Part shown: positions 16,048 to 24,891 of the stretch, in pieces
Numbering within the stretch: position 1 is the first letter of the stretch
How the letters are laid out: each line of letters begins with the position of its first letter
From: CAZJAH01 sp964544155
Lineage (GTDB): Bacteria; Bacteroidota; Ignavibacteria; Kapaibacteriales; UBA2268
Assembly: GCA_964544155.1 (NCBI GenBank)
Contig: CAZJAH010000029.1
Coordinates: 1 to 35,284, forward strand
Direction: 5' to 3'
Length of the DNA stretch: 35,284 nt
The notes under the pieces: model-generated
Told to the model about the DNA's origin: nothing
Databases searched by the model: none
The model's input: the letters and a program-made list of their open reading frames with translations, nothing else
Position numbers and translations under genes: made by a program

Positions 16048-18114
16048 ATGATAGTCAGAGAGTTAATTGATCCTAAAAGCATTGCAGTTATCGGAGCATC
16101 GAACGATACAAAAAAGCCGGGAGGCAAGATTTTATATAATATTATTGCCGGCGGATACCAGGGTGATATTTTACCTGTTAATCCAAAAAAAGAAAAAATT
16201 CAGGGATATAAATGCTACCCCTCGGTAGAACAGATTAATAAAGTGGAACTGGCTATACTTGCCATTCCTGCGAAATTCACTTATGAAGCTGTTAAAACAC
16301 TCGCCGAACAAAAGGGGACAAAAGCTTTTATAATTCTTTCTGCCGGGTTCGGAGAATTCGGCGAAGAAGGCAAAAAGCTTGAAAAAGCCATCGTTGAGGT
16401 TATCGAAAAAAACGGAGGAACTCTTATCGGCCCCAACTGTATCGGTGTTTTGAATACTAACTACAAAGGAGTTTTCGCCGGGCCAATACCGAAGCTTGAT
16501 CCGCAGGGGTGTGACTTTGTGTCCGGCTCTGGCGCCACTGCGGTATTCATGCTCGAAGTCGCCATACCGCGGGGGCTTAAATTCAACAGTATAATTTCAG
16601 TAGGCAATAGCGCCCAGATAGGCGTTGAAGAAGTCCTTAAGTACTGGGATGAGAACTTTGATCCTGAGGCAGGTTCAAAAGTCAAGCTGCTGTACATGGA
16701 AAAAATCGACAAGCCCGATATGTTCCTAAAACATGCTAAGTCACTTATCAATAAAGGCTGCCGCATTGCGGGCATTAAGGCTGGTACCACAAGCGCAGGC
16801 TCCAGAGCTGTTTCATCGCATACAGGTGCCCTCGCAGGCAGTGATGCCGCGGTTGACGCCTTATTCAAAAAAGCAGGCATTGCGCGCTGCCATTCCAGGG
16901 TAGAGCTGGTATATACTGCCGCCGTATATTCACATAAAAAGTTAAACGGCCCGAATATAGCAGTTATCACTCATGCCGGAGGCCCGGGAGTAATGCTTAC
17001 GGATACCCTTGTTAAGGGCGGCCTTAATGTACCGCCGATTGAAGGCCCGGCCGCAGAAGAGCTGCTATCTAAACTGTATTTCGGATCGTCGGTCAGCAAT
17101 CCGATCGACTTCATTGCCACGGGTACTGCCGAACAGCTCGGCAATATTCTGGATTATGTAGAAAATGAGTTCCATAGCATTGATGGTTCTGCTGTTGTGT
17201 TCGGTACGACAGGGATGTTCGACGTTAAAGGCGTTTATGACGTCCTTCATCAGAAAATGAATGAATGCGGCAAACCTATATTCCCTGTGCTGCCGTCGGT
17301 AGTGCAGGCAGCAGGCGCCGTAAACCACTTCCTCTCCCTCGGAAGGATTAACTTTACTGACGAAGTAAGCCTTGGCAGGGCCTTATGTAAAACTTACCAC
17401 ACACCCGAACCGCATGAAATCGAAGATTATCCCAAAGTAGATGTTCAGGCGGTTAGAAACGTGATCGAAAATGCAAATACAGGCGCTGACGGCTACCTTA
17501 GGCCCGAAGACGTACAAAAGCTGCTTGACGCTGCCGGAATAAGCAGAGTGAAGGAACTGGTCACGGCTGATAAAGAAGAACTCCTGAAAGAAGTTAATAA
17601 TACTGATGGCCCTGTTGTCATGAAAGTAGTCGGCCCCGTGCATAAATCCGATCTAGGCGGCGTACTGCTTAATATCAACACCGGAGAAGAAGCTTCTGCA
17701 GCATTCGATAAACTTATGAAAATTGAAGGTGCAGAAGCTGTAATGCTGCAACCCATGATTTCAGGTACGGAGCTATTCGCGGGCGCCAAAAAGGAAGATA
17801 AATTCGGGCATCTTATACTTTGCGGAATTGGCGGCATTTTCATAGAAGTACTTAAAGATGTTGCCTACGGGCTCGCGCCTTTACCATATAAAGAAGTCAT
17901 TGACATGATTCACAGCCTAAAGGCATATAAACTGATCGAAGGCGTAAGAGGCAAAGAAGGCGTGGATAAAGAAAAATTCGCCGATACCGTTCAGCGATTA
18001 TCGGCGCTTTGCACTGCCGCGCCGGAGATAGCCGAAATGGATATCAATCCCCTGCTAGGCAGCATGAAACATGTTAGCGCTGTAGACGCGAGAATAAGAA
18101 TAGAAAAGGGTTAA
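16048..18114 (+). CDS. ADP-forming acetyl/acyl-CoA synthetase, fused alpha-beta
   Basis: About 688 residues. Alpha-type domains come first: a CoA-binding Rossmann fold (IAVIGASNDTKKPGGKILYN, starting about 10), then two succinyl-CoA-ligase-like domains with the phosphohistidine loop SSHTGALAGSD (His258). The C-terminal beta part (about 470-688) is an ATP-grasp domain with VVMKVVGPVHKSDLGG and EMDINPL. The enzyme interconverts acyl-CoA + ADP + Pi with acid + ATP + CoA, yielding ATP from acyl-CoA; acetate, branched and aryl acids are known substrates in the family. I chose the ATG at 16048 because homologues begin just before this point; the reading frame is open from 15934 and ATG 16015 is possible. 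A hairpin follows the stop. Confidence 0.88.
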   Translation: MIVRELIDPKSIAVIGASNDTKKPGGKILYNIIAGGYQGDILPVNPKKEKIQGYKCYPSVEQINKVELAILAIPAKFTYEAVKTLAEQKGTKAFIILSAGFGEFGEEGKKLEKAIVEVIEKNGGTLIGPNCIGVLNTNYKGVFAGPIPKLDPQGCDFVSGSGATAVFMLEVAIPRGLKFNSIISVGNSAQIGVEEVLKYWDENFDPEAGSKVKLLYMEKIDKPDMFLKHAKSLINKGCRIAGIKAGTTSAGSRAVSSHTGALAGSDAAVDALFKKAGIARCHSRVELVYTAAVYSHKKLNGPNIAVITHAGGPGVMLTDTLVKGGLNVPPIEGPAAEELLSKLYFGSSVSNPIDFIATGTAEQLGNILDYVENEFHSIDGSAVVFGTTGMFDVKGVYDVLHQKMNECGKPIFPVLPSVVQAAGAVNHFLSLGRINFTDEVSLGRALCKTYHTPEPHEIEDYPKVDVQAVRNVIENANTGADGYLRPEDVQKLLDAAGISRVKELVTADKEELLKEVNNTDGPVVMKVVGPVHKSDLGGVLLNINTGEEASAAFDKLMKIEGAEAVMLQPMISGTELFAGAKKEDKFGHLILCGIGGIFIEVLKDVAYGLAPLPYKEVIDMIHSLKAYKLIEGVRGKEGVDKEKFADTVQRLSALCTAAPEIAEMDINPLLGSMKHVSAVDARIRIEKG

Positions 18115-18124
18115 TTATCGGCGG

Positions 18125-18169
18125 AAGGCTCCGTCATTGTTATGTAAGCAGATAACATGCTGGAGCCTT
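18125..18169. terminator. Two-part hairpin between convergent acyl-CoA synthetase and aspartate kinase
   Basis: Outer stem AAGGCTCC / GGAGCCTT (18125-18132 with 18162-18169) and inner stem TGTTAT / ATAACA (18138-18143 with 18152-18157). It begins 11 bases after the plus-strand stop and lies 62 bases beyond the minus-strand stop at 18231. The T stretch is weak, but the position suits a bidirectional terminator. Confidence 0.6.
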
Positions 18170-18230
18170 TCGGCTGCAATTTATTATTAATAGTATTATA
18201 TTAAGATGAAATAGCAGGTATCGATTTCAT

Positions 18231-19541
18231 TTAACATTCATCATTCACAATTAATTCATGCGCATTGACGAGCAAATCTGTTCTTGGGCTGTCATAAACG
18301 AAATTCAAAGAAACATTATCCTGGCCGCTATAAACCATAAGCGGCGCCTTGCCAATGAGCAGGGACGAGGCGTCTTTGTTTATTCCCGAGTTCTGCCCGA
18401 TCAGGCTTATGATGTAAACTCTTTCGAATTCAAAGCCGTATTTCTCAGCTAAGTAATCAATTTTGCCTTCAGGGTCATTGTCAGAGATCAGTATAAGGCA
18501 CATTCCGAAGAAATTCATAGAAGCGTTAAGCAGGCGGAATCCGAGCTTTGAAGCTTCCCTTCCGACGTCTCTCGGATCGATATCACATTCGGATTTCTTT
18601 AGTTCGAAACAATGTTTAGGTTCGATAATAGACTTATAGCCTGTAACAGATGGCTCCGAAGTGATGAGTGTGCCCTGATTTTCAGGCGCAAAGGTATTTT
18701 TTACTCTGACCGGTATACCGGCCTCTATAGCGGGCATAATAGCTTCCGGATGCAGGACTTCGGCCCCCATATGGGCAAGCTCGCGCATTTCATTAAAAGA
18801 CATATTGCTGACCGCGCGGGCGTCATTAACTAATGCCGGATTAGCTGTTAAAATGCCGGGGACGTCCTTCCATATCTGTATTTCATCGGCCTTAAGCATT
18901 CTGCCGAATATTGCCGCGGAATAATCGCTTCCGCCGCGGCCTGTGGTTGTTATCCTGCCTTTTTCGTCCTTTCCGATAAAACCCTGAGCAATAGTTATTT
19001 CATAATTATTCGCTGCTTCTTTTAATTCATTCGAACTGGCATTACCGTTAACACGGGCATTACCGAAATTAGAATCGGTAATCAAAAAACCGGCTGAATC
19101 TATCATTCCGGCGTTCAAATTTAAAGTGATTATAAGATGATAGAAAATCGCGGTAGAAAGATATTCGCCAAATGATACGATTTTGTCTCTGTGAGCCGGG
19201 CCGCATTCTCTAAGAAGCATTAATCCGCGGGCCTGGGTAGATATATCCAGGAACATTTCGGATATTTTTTCTGATATACCATCCTTAAATCCGGGAAATT
19301 CTAATGAAAGCTCATCAATTATACTGTAGTGCTTTTTGTTGATAAGATTTAGGATGTTTTCTACCTCATCAGCCGCTGAAATGGAAGCATGAAAAGCCAG
19401 CGAAAGCAAAAGGTCGGTAATTCCTTTGCAAGCTGAAAGCACAACAAACTTTTTGCCGGGGATTTCGGATAAAACAGAAACGGCCTGCTTCATAGCCCCG
19501 GCCGAGCCTATAGAAGAGCCGCCGAATTTAATAACAATCAT
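18231..19541 (-). CDS. lysC: Aspartate kinase
   Basis: A 436-residue aspartokinase: N-terminal KFGGSS (5-10), SFGEYLS, TTTGRGGSDYSAA and WKDVPGILTANP are all family hallmarks of the amino-acid-kinase fold. The C-terminal part (about 310-436) is the ACT regulatory region, divergent in sequence. It phosphorylates aspartate in the first step toward lysine, threonine and methionine. This is a monofunctional form: no homoserine dehydrogenase domain is fused. It starts one base after the stop of the 198-residue unknown protein, so the two are coupled. Other lysine or threonine genes are absent here. A feedback role of the ACT region is expected from the family, not shown. Confidence 0.93.
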   Translation of the reverse strand: MIVIKFGGSSIGSAGAMKQAVSVLSEIPGKKFVVLSACKGITDLLLSLAFHASISAADEVENILNLINKKHYSIIDELSLEFPGFKDGISEKISEMFLDISTQARGLMLLRECGPAHRDKIVSFGEYLSTAIFYHLIITLNLNAGMIDSAGFLITDSNFGNARVNGNASSNELKEAANNYEITIAQGFIGKDEKGRITTTGRGGSDYSAAIFGRMLKADEIQIWKDVPGILTANPALVNDARAVSNMSFNEMRELAHMGAEVLHPEAIMPAIEAGIPVRVKNTFAPENQGTLITSEPSVTGYKSIIEPKHCFELKKSECDIDPRDVGREASKLGFRLLNASMNFFGMCLILISDNDPEGKIDYLAEKYGFEFERVYIISLIGQNSGINKDASSLLIGKAPLMVYSGQDNVSLNFVYDSPRTDLLVNAHELIVNDEC

Positions 19542-19542
19542 A

Positions 19543-20139
19543 TCAGAAATTCACAAATCCGGCCAAGTGGGCAGCGTCAGTTAAATGCACAAGAGCTTTA
19601 TCTTCTACAAGTTCTTTAACTGCCTTTTTGGCATTATTAAGATCAATATTATGTTTATATGCAAAGTGCCAGATATCTATCGGGCCTATAGATATTTCCA
19701 GTGCAAGTAATTGGGCAGTTGTCAGTTCTTTATTTTCCATGAATCTTTTTTGCGCTGTTTCTATCATCACTTTTGATTCTTCGTCAACCATATGAGCGGT
19801 GGAAAAAAAATAATTCGCTATGCCTTCGAGGTCGCATATAGGAAAGCCGCGGCCTTCGCTGTTTATGAGTACAGGCAGGAATGACATTCCTACCAGGTAG
19901 GGCTTTTCTTCAACATTGCCCCAGAGGTCATGCCATACGGTTTTATCCTGCTTTTTGAGCCATTCGAAAAATTTTATCTCGCTTTCCGGAAGCCTTAGCA
20001 AAGTATTATGCCTGAACTGTGCTGCGAGTAATTGCGCTTCCTCCTGTGTGAAATTATTCCATTCTTCTTCCGAAAAAGTCAAATAACCTTTCTCCGCAGA
20101 TTCTTCTTTCAATTTTTCTGTAAATTCTTTTATTTCCAT
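19543..20139 (-). CDS. Conserved-looking protein of unknown function
   Basis: About 198 residues from ATG 20139; a TTG nine bases upstream (20148) is an alternative. Not recognised. It is soluble, acidic and helical. The N-terminal half has LTFSEEEWNNFTQEEAQLLAAQF, the middle has an aromatic-rich part (FFEWLKKQDKTVWHDLWG), and residues about 140-195 resemble a small winged-helix fold (NAKKAVKELVEDKALVHL). No catalytic motif or metal site stands out. It sits between the YfhO-type gene (about 32 bases upstream) and lysC (one base downstream) in what looks like one transcript. Codon use and composition match its neighbours, so I take it as real. Confidence 0.65.
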   Translation of the reverse strand: MEIKEFTEKLKEESAEKGYLTFSEEEWNNFTQEEAQLLAAQFRHNTLLRLPESEIKFFEWLKKQDKTVWHDLWGNVEEKPYLVGMSFLPVLINSEGRGFPICDLEGIANYFFSTAHMVDEESKVMIETAQKRFMENKELTTAQLLALEISIGPIDIWHFAYKHNIDLNNAKKAVKELVEDKALVHLTDAAHLAGFVNF

Positions 20140-20171
20140 ATAATTCAAAACTAATTATTCATTTTCACAGA

Positions 20172-22688
20172 TTATTCAGACGATTTTAGGCTGTCAGCAT
20201 TACCCTTCTGTCGTTTTCTCTTGTAAAAAATAAATATTCCGCCTCCCAAAGCCAGAAAGGTAATAATATTAGCTGAAATGCTCAGCGCCTTACCTGTTTT
20301 AAAGGTATCCGATTCATAGCGGAATTCAACTGTATGCTTACCTTCGGGAACAACTATAGACCTAAGTACGAAATTCGTCTTGTAGATCTCGGTTTCCTCG
20401 CCGTCAATAAATGCTTTCCATCCCAGAGGGTAATACACTTCGCTGAGAATAAGGAGGTTATTCCCGGTTGAATTCACATCCAGTTTAATATGATGATTGC
20501 CGTAATCCGTTATTTGTGCCGAAGAAGCTTCACCGGCCGGATCTATTTTAATGCCGTGGTCTTCTTCAAAATAAGCGGTTTCCCGAGGATTAAAGTCACC
20601 GTTCTTCAGGTGATTAAGTATAGACAGCGGTTTTTCGATTATGGCTTTATTAGCGAAGAAAGCTCTGGGCAGCATACTCTGATTCAGGTAAACATAAGCC
20701 TGCTGCTGTTTGGATTGGAATACAGGCTGGTACCCCTGAATGGGTTCGGTTGTGATTATGTATTTAACGTTTAACAGATTCCACAGAAATGGATTGCTGA
20801 CATCGCTTGTGCTGCCGCGGTCAGCGACATCTAACATATCCTGATAAACTCTGAGTTTTGCTGAATGATAACCGCCTACACTTTCAAGAAACCAGTAGGC
20901 CGGCATATTAGGCGACTGAAATACTCCGAATTGCGCTATCCTGAATTTTGATTTATCCTGCTGAAGAAAATCGATCAGATCAGTTTTATGAAAAAAAGTA
21001 TCCATGACTTCCTGATCCGAGGTCTCCATAGGCCTTGAGCTGACGCGCCATAAATCCACAAAGAGCAGCAGAAGTATTGCCGCTATGAAAAGCTGCGGGT
21101 TTATAGTTCTTTTAACAAAAAGATATATCGCGCCCGCGAATAAAATGGCTATAAAAGCCGTAACATACCAGTCGCTTATCATCTGTGACCAGATAAAATC
21201 CATAATCTCTGCGTTTATCTGAGGCCCGAGTTTGCTTGAAGCAACGGCATTCAGATACGCGTCCTTGAAGGCGAGATTAAACAGAACTCCAAGAAGCAAA
21301 AAAACTCCTGAAGCGATCATTGTGGCATTGAGTAGCTTACGGCCTTTTTCGTCAAGTTTCTTCCTCCAGTCCATAATTCCGGCCAGGCCGAATCCGGCTA
21401 AAATTGGCACCGCAAATTGTACCATGGCAAGCACCATGCTCGGTGCGCGAAATTTATTGAAACTCGGAACGTTGTAATAAAAAATGTCGTAAAGAACAGG
21501 CAGTGTATAACCAAATGAGAGCAGTATCGCGAAAAAGCAAAGCGCGAGGAGAAACATAACGAAAGGCTTTCGCCAATATAAAAATGCTCCTAAAATTGCA
21601 AGTGCCAAAACACCTATACCCATATATGGCGCTACATCCTCAAAGGGCTTTTGCCCCCAGTAGGTGTGTATCTTAACTTCCCGGCCTCCCGTGGCAGGCC
21701 CGCTGTATTCCAGCTTACCAAATCCAAAATAATTCGGCAGGATGAAAGTAATAATTTCCGAAGGGCTGAAAGACCACATAGTGGCATATTCATAATCATG
21801 TCCTCCGGTTTCGGTTACTTTCGTTTCACCGGTTTGAACTATCGGAGCCGAGCCCCTGGTGGAATATTCAGTGTATTCCATAGTGCTCAGGTATCTGTCC
21901 GATGACATCATGAAAGCGAAAGTTCCCGCTATAATCAGCATGCCCGCTACCTTTAGGACTGACATTGGCTGCTGTTTTGATATCAGCCTGCTGATAAGTT
22001 CTACCAGCAAGTATATCCCGAAGGCGCAGAATGCATAGAATATCATCTGTATATGGGATGCTTCCATCATTAAATGTACGGCAAAAATAAGCAAGGCTGC
22101 GTAAAGCAGGGAGAACTTCTCTCGTAATTTTTCCATGAGTATAAAAATATAAGGCAACATGGCAAATACCATCGGCTTGGTATTATGGCCTATCATTATC
22201 CAGACAATTATACCTGTCGAAAATGTAGCCGCGAATGATGTAAAGAACGCGATATGAGGCTGAAATTTCTTTGACCGCATAAGCAGATACATACCAATCG
22301 AGAAAAAAACATAGAACATAGCAACGCGCGCGGCGTCATTATCAAATATAGCGCCTACCGCTCTGGTAATACCGTAGTATATTTGCGGCATAACATCCCA
22401 GGTACGCTCACCGGTTGTGAGCAGCGCGGCATAGCTCGGCATACCGCTGAATATATATGGTATCCAATGGGGATAATCACCCTGCTGTTCCGCACGCTCC
22501 AGGTAGGGTACAAAACTCAGCGAAGCGGCATTATCCGATGTGGCAAAGCCTCCTCCGAATATGGCATCACCCAGAAAAATGAATATTGCTAAAATTAACG
22601 CGCCGGAATATACATAATCGGCATATTTCGGAGGAAATAGGTAGTTTTTTTCATTTTTTGGCCTGATTTTCTGTTTTGTTTTTGCCAT
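20172..22688 (-). CDS. YfhO-family membrane protein (GT-C-like)
   Basis: An 838-residue integral membrane protein of the YfhO family (PF09586). A charged N-terminus (MAKTKQKIRPKNEKNY) precedes a first TM (about 27-43). The first outer loop contains FATSDNAASLSFVPYLERAEQQGDYPHWIPYIFSGMPSYA, a typical YfhO segment with acidic residues where GT-C enzymes bind metal or donor. Around twelve further TM helices follow, then a large extracytoplasmic beta-rich domain (about 560-800) with ILSEVYYPLGWKAFIDG, a final TM and a basic tail (YKRKRQK). YfhO proteins act in glycosylation of lipoteichoic acid or glycolipids in Firmicutes; in this group the substrate is unknown. It is probably the first gene of the lysC transcript, downstream of the rho terminator. 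Confidence 0.85.
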   Translation of the reverse strand: MAKTKQKIRPKNEKNYLFPPKYADYVYSGALILAIFIFLGDAIFGGGFATSDNAASLSFVPYLERAEQQGDYPHWIPYIFSGMPSYAALLTTGERTWDVMPQIYYGITRAVGAIFDNDAARVAMFYVFFSIGMYLLMRSKKFQPHIAFFTSFAATFSTGIIVWIMIGHNTKPMVFAMLPYIFILMEKLREKFSLLYAALLIFAVHLMMEASHIQMIFYAFCAFGIYLLVELISRLISKQQPMSVLKVAGMLIIAGTFAFMMSSDRYLSTMEYTEYSTRGSAPIVQTGETKVTETGGHDYEYATMWSFSPSEIITFILPNYFGFGKLEYSGPATGGREVKIHTYWGQKPFEDVAPYMGIGVLALAILGAFLYWRKPFVMFLLALCFFAILLSFGYTLPVLYDIFYYNVPSFNKFRAPSMVLAMVQFAVPILAGFGLAGIMDWRKKLDEKGRKLLNATMIASGVFLLLGVLFNLAFKDAYLNAVASSKLGPQINAEIMDFIWSQMISDWYVTAFIAILFAGAIYLFVKRTINPQLFIAAILLLLFVDLWRVSSRPMETSDQEVMDTFFHKTDLIDFLQQDKSKFRIAQFGVFQSPNMPAYWFLESVGGYHSAKLRVYQDMLDVADRGSTSDVSNPFLWNLLNVKYIITTEPIQGYQPVFQSKQQQAYVYLNQSMLPRAFFANKAIIEKPLSILNHLKNGDFNPRETAYFEEDHGIKIDPAGEASSAQITDYGNHHIKLDVNSTGNNLLILSEVYYPLGWKAFIDGEETEIYKTNFVLRSIVVPEGKHTVEFRYESDTFKTGKALSISANIITFLALGGGIFIFYKRKRQKGNADSLKSSE

Positions 22689-22740
22689 TTTTATCCCAAA
22701 TACAGATTAATTAAAATTTAATTTTTTAATGAGCTAATAT

Positions 22741-22778
22741 AATAAAAAAGCCGTAGATATTTGAGTGTATCCACGGCT
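22741..22778 (-). terminator. Intrinsic terminator of rho
   Basis: Read on the minus strand, an 11-bp stem with one internal mismatch (22768-22778 paired with 22749-22759; AGCCGTGGATA against TATCTACGGCT) and an 8-base loop is followed directly by TTTTTTATT (22741-22748). It starts 25 bases after the rho stop. This is the clearest intrinsic terminator on the minus strand and separates rho from the yfhO-lysC group. Confidence 0.88.
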
Positions 22779-22802
22779 GTTTTTAAGGATTTTATCAGTT
22801 TT

Positions 22803-24107
22803 TCAGCTATTCATCGACATAAGGAAGTCCTTATTTGTCTTAGTTCCTTTAAGCCTGTCAAGCATAAATTGAACAGCTTCAACCGACTGCAGTTCGCTGA
22901 GCACTTTCCTGAGCACCCATAATCTGTTAAGCTCTTCCTGATCGAGTAGCAGCTCTTCGCGTCTTGTACCTGATCGGTTAACGTCGATAGCCGGGAATAC
23001 TCTCCTTTCGGAAAGCCTGCGGTCGAGCAGGAGCTCTAAGTTGCCGGTACCTTTGAATTCTTCGAAGATAACTTCGTCCATACGGCTACCGGTATCTACC
23101 AAAGCTGTCGCGATAATGGTCAGTGAGCCGCCTTCTTCTACATTTCTTGCGGCGCCGAAGAACCTCTTCGGTTTGTGAAGAGCATTGGCATCCACACCAC
23201 CGGAAAGAATTTTGCCGGAGTGAGGAACAACTGTGTTATGCGCTCTTGCCAGCCTTGTGATTGAATCGAGCAGTACAATAACATCCTGCTGGGCTTCCAC
23301 AAGCCTTTTGGCTTTTTCGAGAACCATATCCGCAACCTGGACGTGTCTTTCGGGCGGCTCGTCAAAAGTTGATGATATTACCTCGGCTTTAACGGACCTT
23401 TCCATATCGGTAACTTCTTCAGGCCTTTCGTCAATAAGCAGCACTATCAGAATACATTCGGGATGATTCCTGGCTATACTGTTAGCTATCTGCTGCAGGA
23501 GTATTGTTTTACCGGATTTAGGCGGAGAAACAATAAGGCCCCTTTGTCCTTTACCAACCGGGCAAAGCAGGTCAACTATCCTCATGGAGTACTCGCTAGG
23601 GGTAGTTTCGAGGTTGAGCCTTTCATTAGGGTAAAGCGGCGTCAGATTATCAAAGAAAATCCTGTCGCGCATTCCGTCGGGGCTGAGGTAGTTCACTTCC
23701 TCAACTTTAAGTAAAGCAAAAAAGCGTTCGGCTTCTTTCGGTGGCCTTACCTGGCCTTTAACGTAATCGCCTGTTTTAAGGATAAATTTCTTTATCTGCG
23801 AAGGCGAAACATAAATATCATCCGGTGAAGGAAGATAATTATAGTCGGACGAACGCAAAAAGCCGTAACCGTCTGGCAGTACCTCAAGCACGCCTCCGCT
23901 GGTTATTATGCCTTCTATATCAAACTCACGGTGAGTAGCGCTGGCTTGCTGTTCAACAATTTTCACTATAAGCTCTTGCTTACGCAGGTCAGCGAAATTT
24001 GTTATACCAAGGCTTTTGGCAATTTGTGTTAATTCTGCGATTTTCTTGGATTTAAGTTCGCCAATATCAATAATCGGCGATTCCCTGGTGGTATCGTTTT
24101 CAGGCAT
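22803..24107 (-). CDS. rho: Transcription termination factor Rho
   Basis: A 434-residue hexameric RNA helicase that ends transcription. A Rho_N helical domain (about 13-60) is followed by the cold-shock-like RNA-binding domain with DGYGFLRS (79-86), then the RecA-type ATPase with Walker A SPPKSGKT (194-201), VLLIDERPEEVTDMERSV and VLLDSITRLARAHN. The Q-loop/R-loop region (SGGVDANALHKPKRFFGAARNVEEGGSLTI) is intact. Length is close to the usual 420 residues; there is none of the long insertion before the RNA-binding domain seen in many Bacteroidota. It is transcribed away from the ftsL-like gene with a 433-base spacer, and ends in an intrinsic terminator. Confidence 0.97.
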   Translation of the reverse strand: MPENDTTRESPIIDIGELKSKKIAELTQIAKSLGITNFADLRKQELIVKIVEQQASATHREFDIEGIITSGGVLEVLPDGYGFLRSSDYNYLPSPDDIYVSPSQIKKFILKTGDYVKGQVRPPKEAERFFALLKVEEVNYLSPDGMRDRIFFDNLTPLYPNERLNLETTPSEYSMRIVDLLCPVGKGQRGLIVSPPKSGKTILLQQIANSIARNHPECILIVLLIDERPEEVTDMERSVKAEVISSTFDEPPERHVQVADMVLEKAKRLVEAQQDVIVLLDSITRLARAHNTVVPHSGKILSGGVDANALHKPKRFFGAARNVEEGGSLTIIATALVDTGSRMDEVIFEEFKGTGNLELLLDRRLSERRVFPAIDVNRSGTRREELLLDQEELNRLWVLRKVLSELQSVEAVQFMLDRLKGTKTNKDFLMSMNS

Positions 24108-24253
24108 AATGAAACCTTTTAATTATTTTACCTATAACCAATGAATTTATAATTAGCACGCTTGAATAATTGTCTTGCATTGTTGGCTTTAAAGAAAAGC
24201 AAACTGTATATTCCGTTAAGTTATAAAAATAATTTCGTATCAAGTAAGAAACC

Positions 24254-24329
24254 ATCCCTTACACTAATTGAAAGGGTAAGTATAATACAAAACTGCCGGG
24301 TTTTGTTTAATATACCCTTTGAATTTTTT
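24254..24329 (+). terminator. Attenuator-like long hairpin with T run upstream of ftsL
   Basis: Arms of about 24-26 bases (24268-24293 with 24300-24323) pair imperfectly: AAAGGGTA with TACCCTTT at the base and CAAAAC with GTTTTG at the tip, loop TGCCGG. GAA and then six T (24324-24329) follow, the form of an intrinsic terminator on the plus strand. No plus-strand gene precedes it. CCCTT at 24256-24260 could pair with AAGGG (24272-24276), which would disrupt the terminator stem. It could therefore be an attenuator for ftsLI or the end of a short RNA. The rest of 24108-24540 shows no gene and is very AT-rich. Confidence 0.5.
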
Positions 24330-24540
24330 AAAATTATTTCTTCGCTCGCCTTGAACAACGCACCATTAAATTTATATGGCAAGCTAATTCAGATAAAATT
24401 AAGGCAAAAAAAACTATATTACAAATATAATTTTGAAAACCATGCAATTTTTAAGTCTAATATGTTTTTTTTTAAAATTAATTTCAGTCTTTCGCTATAA
24501 ATCTCTATTTTTGAATACAGTTATACTTCGGGGGGAAACC

Positions 24541-24891
24541 ATGCCGGAAGATAAAATATCAACCGGAAGAAAATATATTGAAATCTACAGGCATAACAAA
24601 GAGTTCCTGTATGATAAAATAAAACAAAACCGCTGGGCTGTGTTTATAATAATATTAATGAGCGCGGCGGCAACGGTATTTTATATCGATAACGTTTTCG
24701 AAGTAAACAGGCTTATGCGCGAAATCAGGGTTATGGAAAAAAAGCAAAAACAGCTTTCATATTACAATGACATACTCAGAACCCGGGTCATACGGCTTGA
24801 ATCTGCCGAAAGGATCATACCTGTTGCCGAAGACAGGCTCGGAATGAAAAAAAATGATAAAACACCCGTTATAATACAAAATAATGAATGA
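24541..24891 (+). CDS. FtsL-like cell-division protein
   Basis: A 116-residue bitopic protein: basic cytosolic part (1-30), one TM helix (about 32-50, WAVFIIILMSAAATVFYI), then a periplasmic coiled coil (about 52-92, VNRLMREIRVMEKKQKQL...LRTRVIRLE) and the short IPVAEDRLGMKK tail typical of FtsL/DivIC-type proteins. FtsL joins FtsB/FtsQ to recruit and activate FtsWI at the septum. The reading frame is open further upstream (from 24433), but GGGGGG five bases before this ATG supports the start. It overlaps ftsI by 8 bases, the usual ftsL-ftsI pairing. Sequence alone does not separate FtsL from FtsB/DivIC; the neighbour decides. Confidence 0.78.
   Translation: MPEDKISTGRKYIEIYRHNKEFLYDKIKQNRWAVFIIILMSAAATVFYIDNVFEVNRLMREIRVMEKKQKQLSYYNDILRTRVIRLESAERIIPVAEDRLGMKKNDKTPVIIQNNE

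Noticed and set aside
24162..24500. 112-codon open frame in the rho-ftsL spacer
   Set aside because: Starts with TTG, is low-complexity Leu/Lys/Phe/Asn from AT-rich DNA, crosses the hairpin at 24268-24329 and has no RBS.
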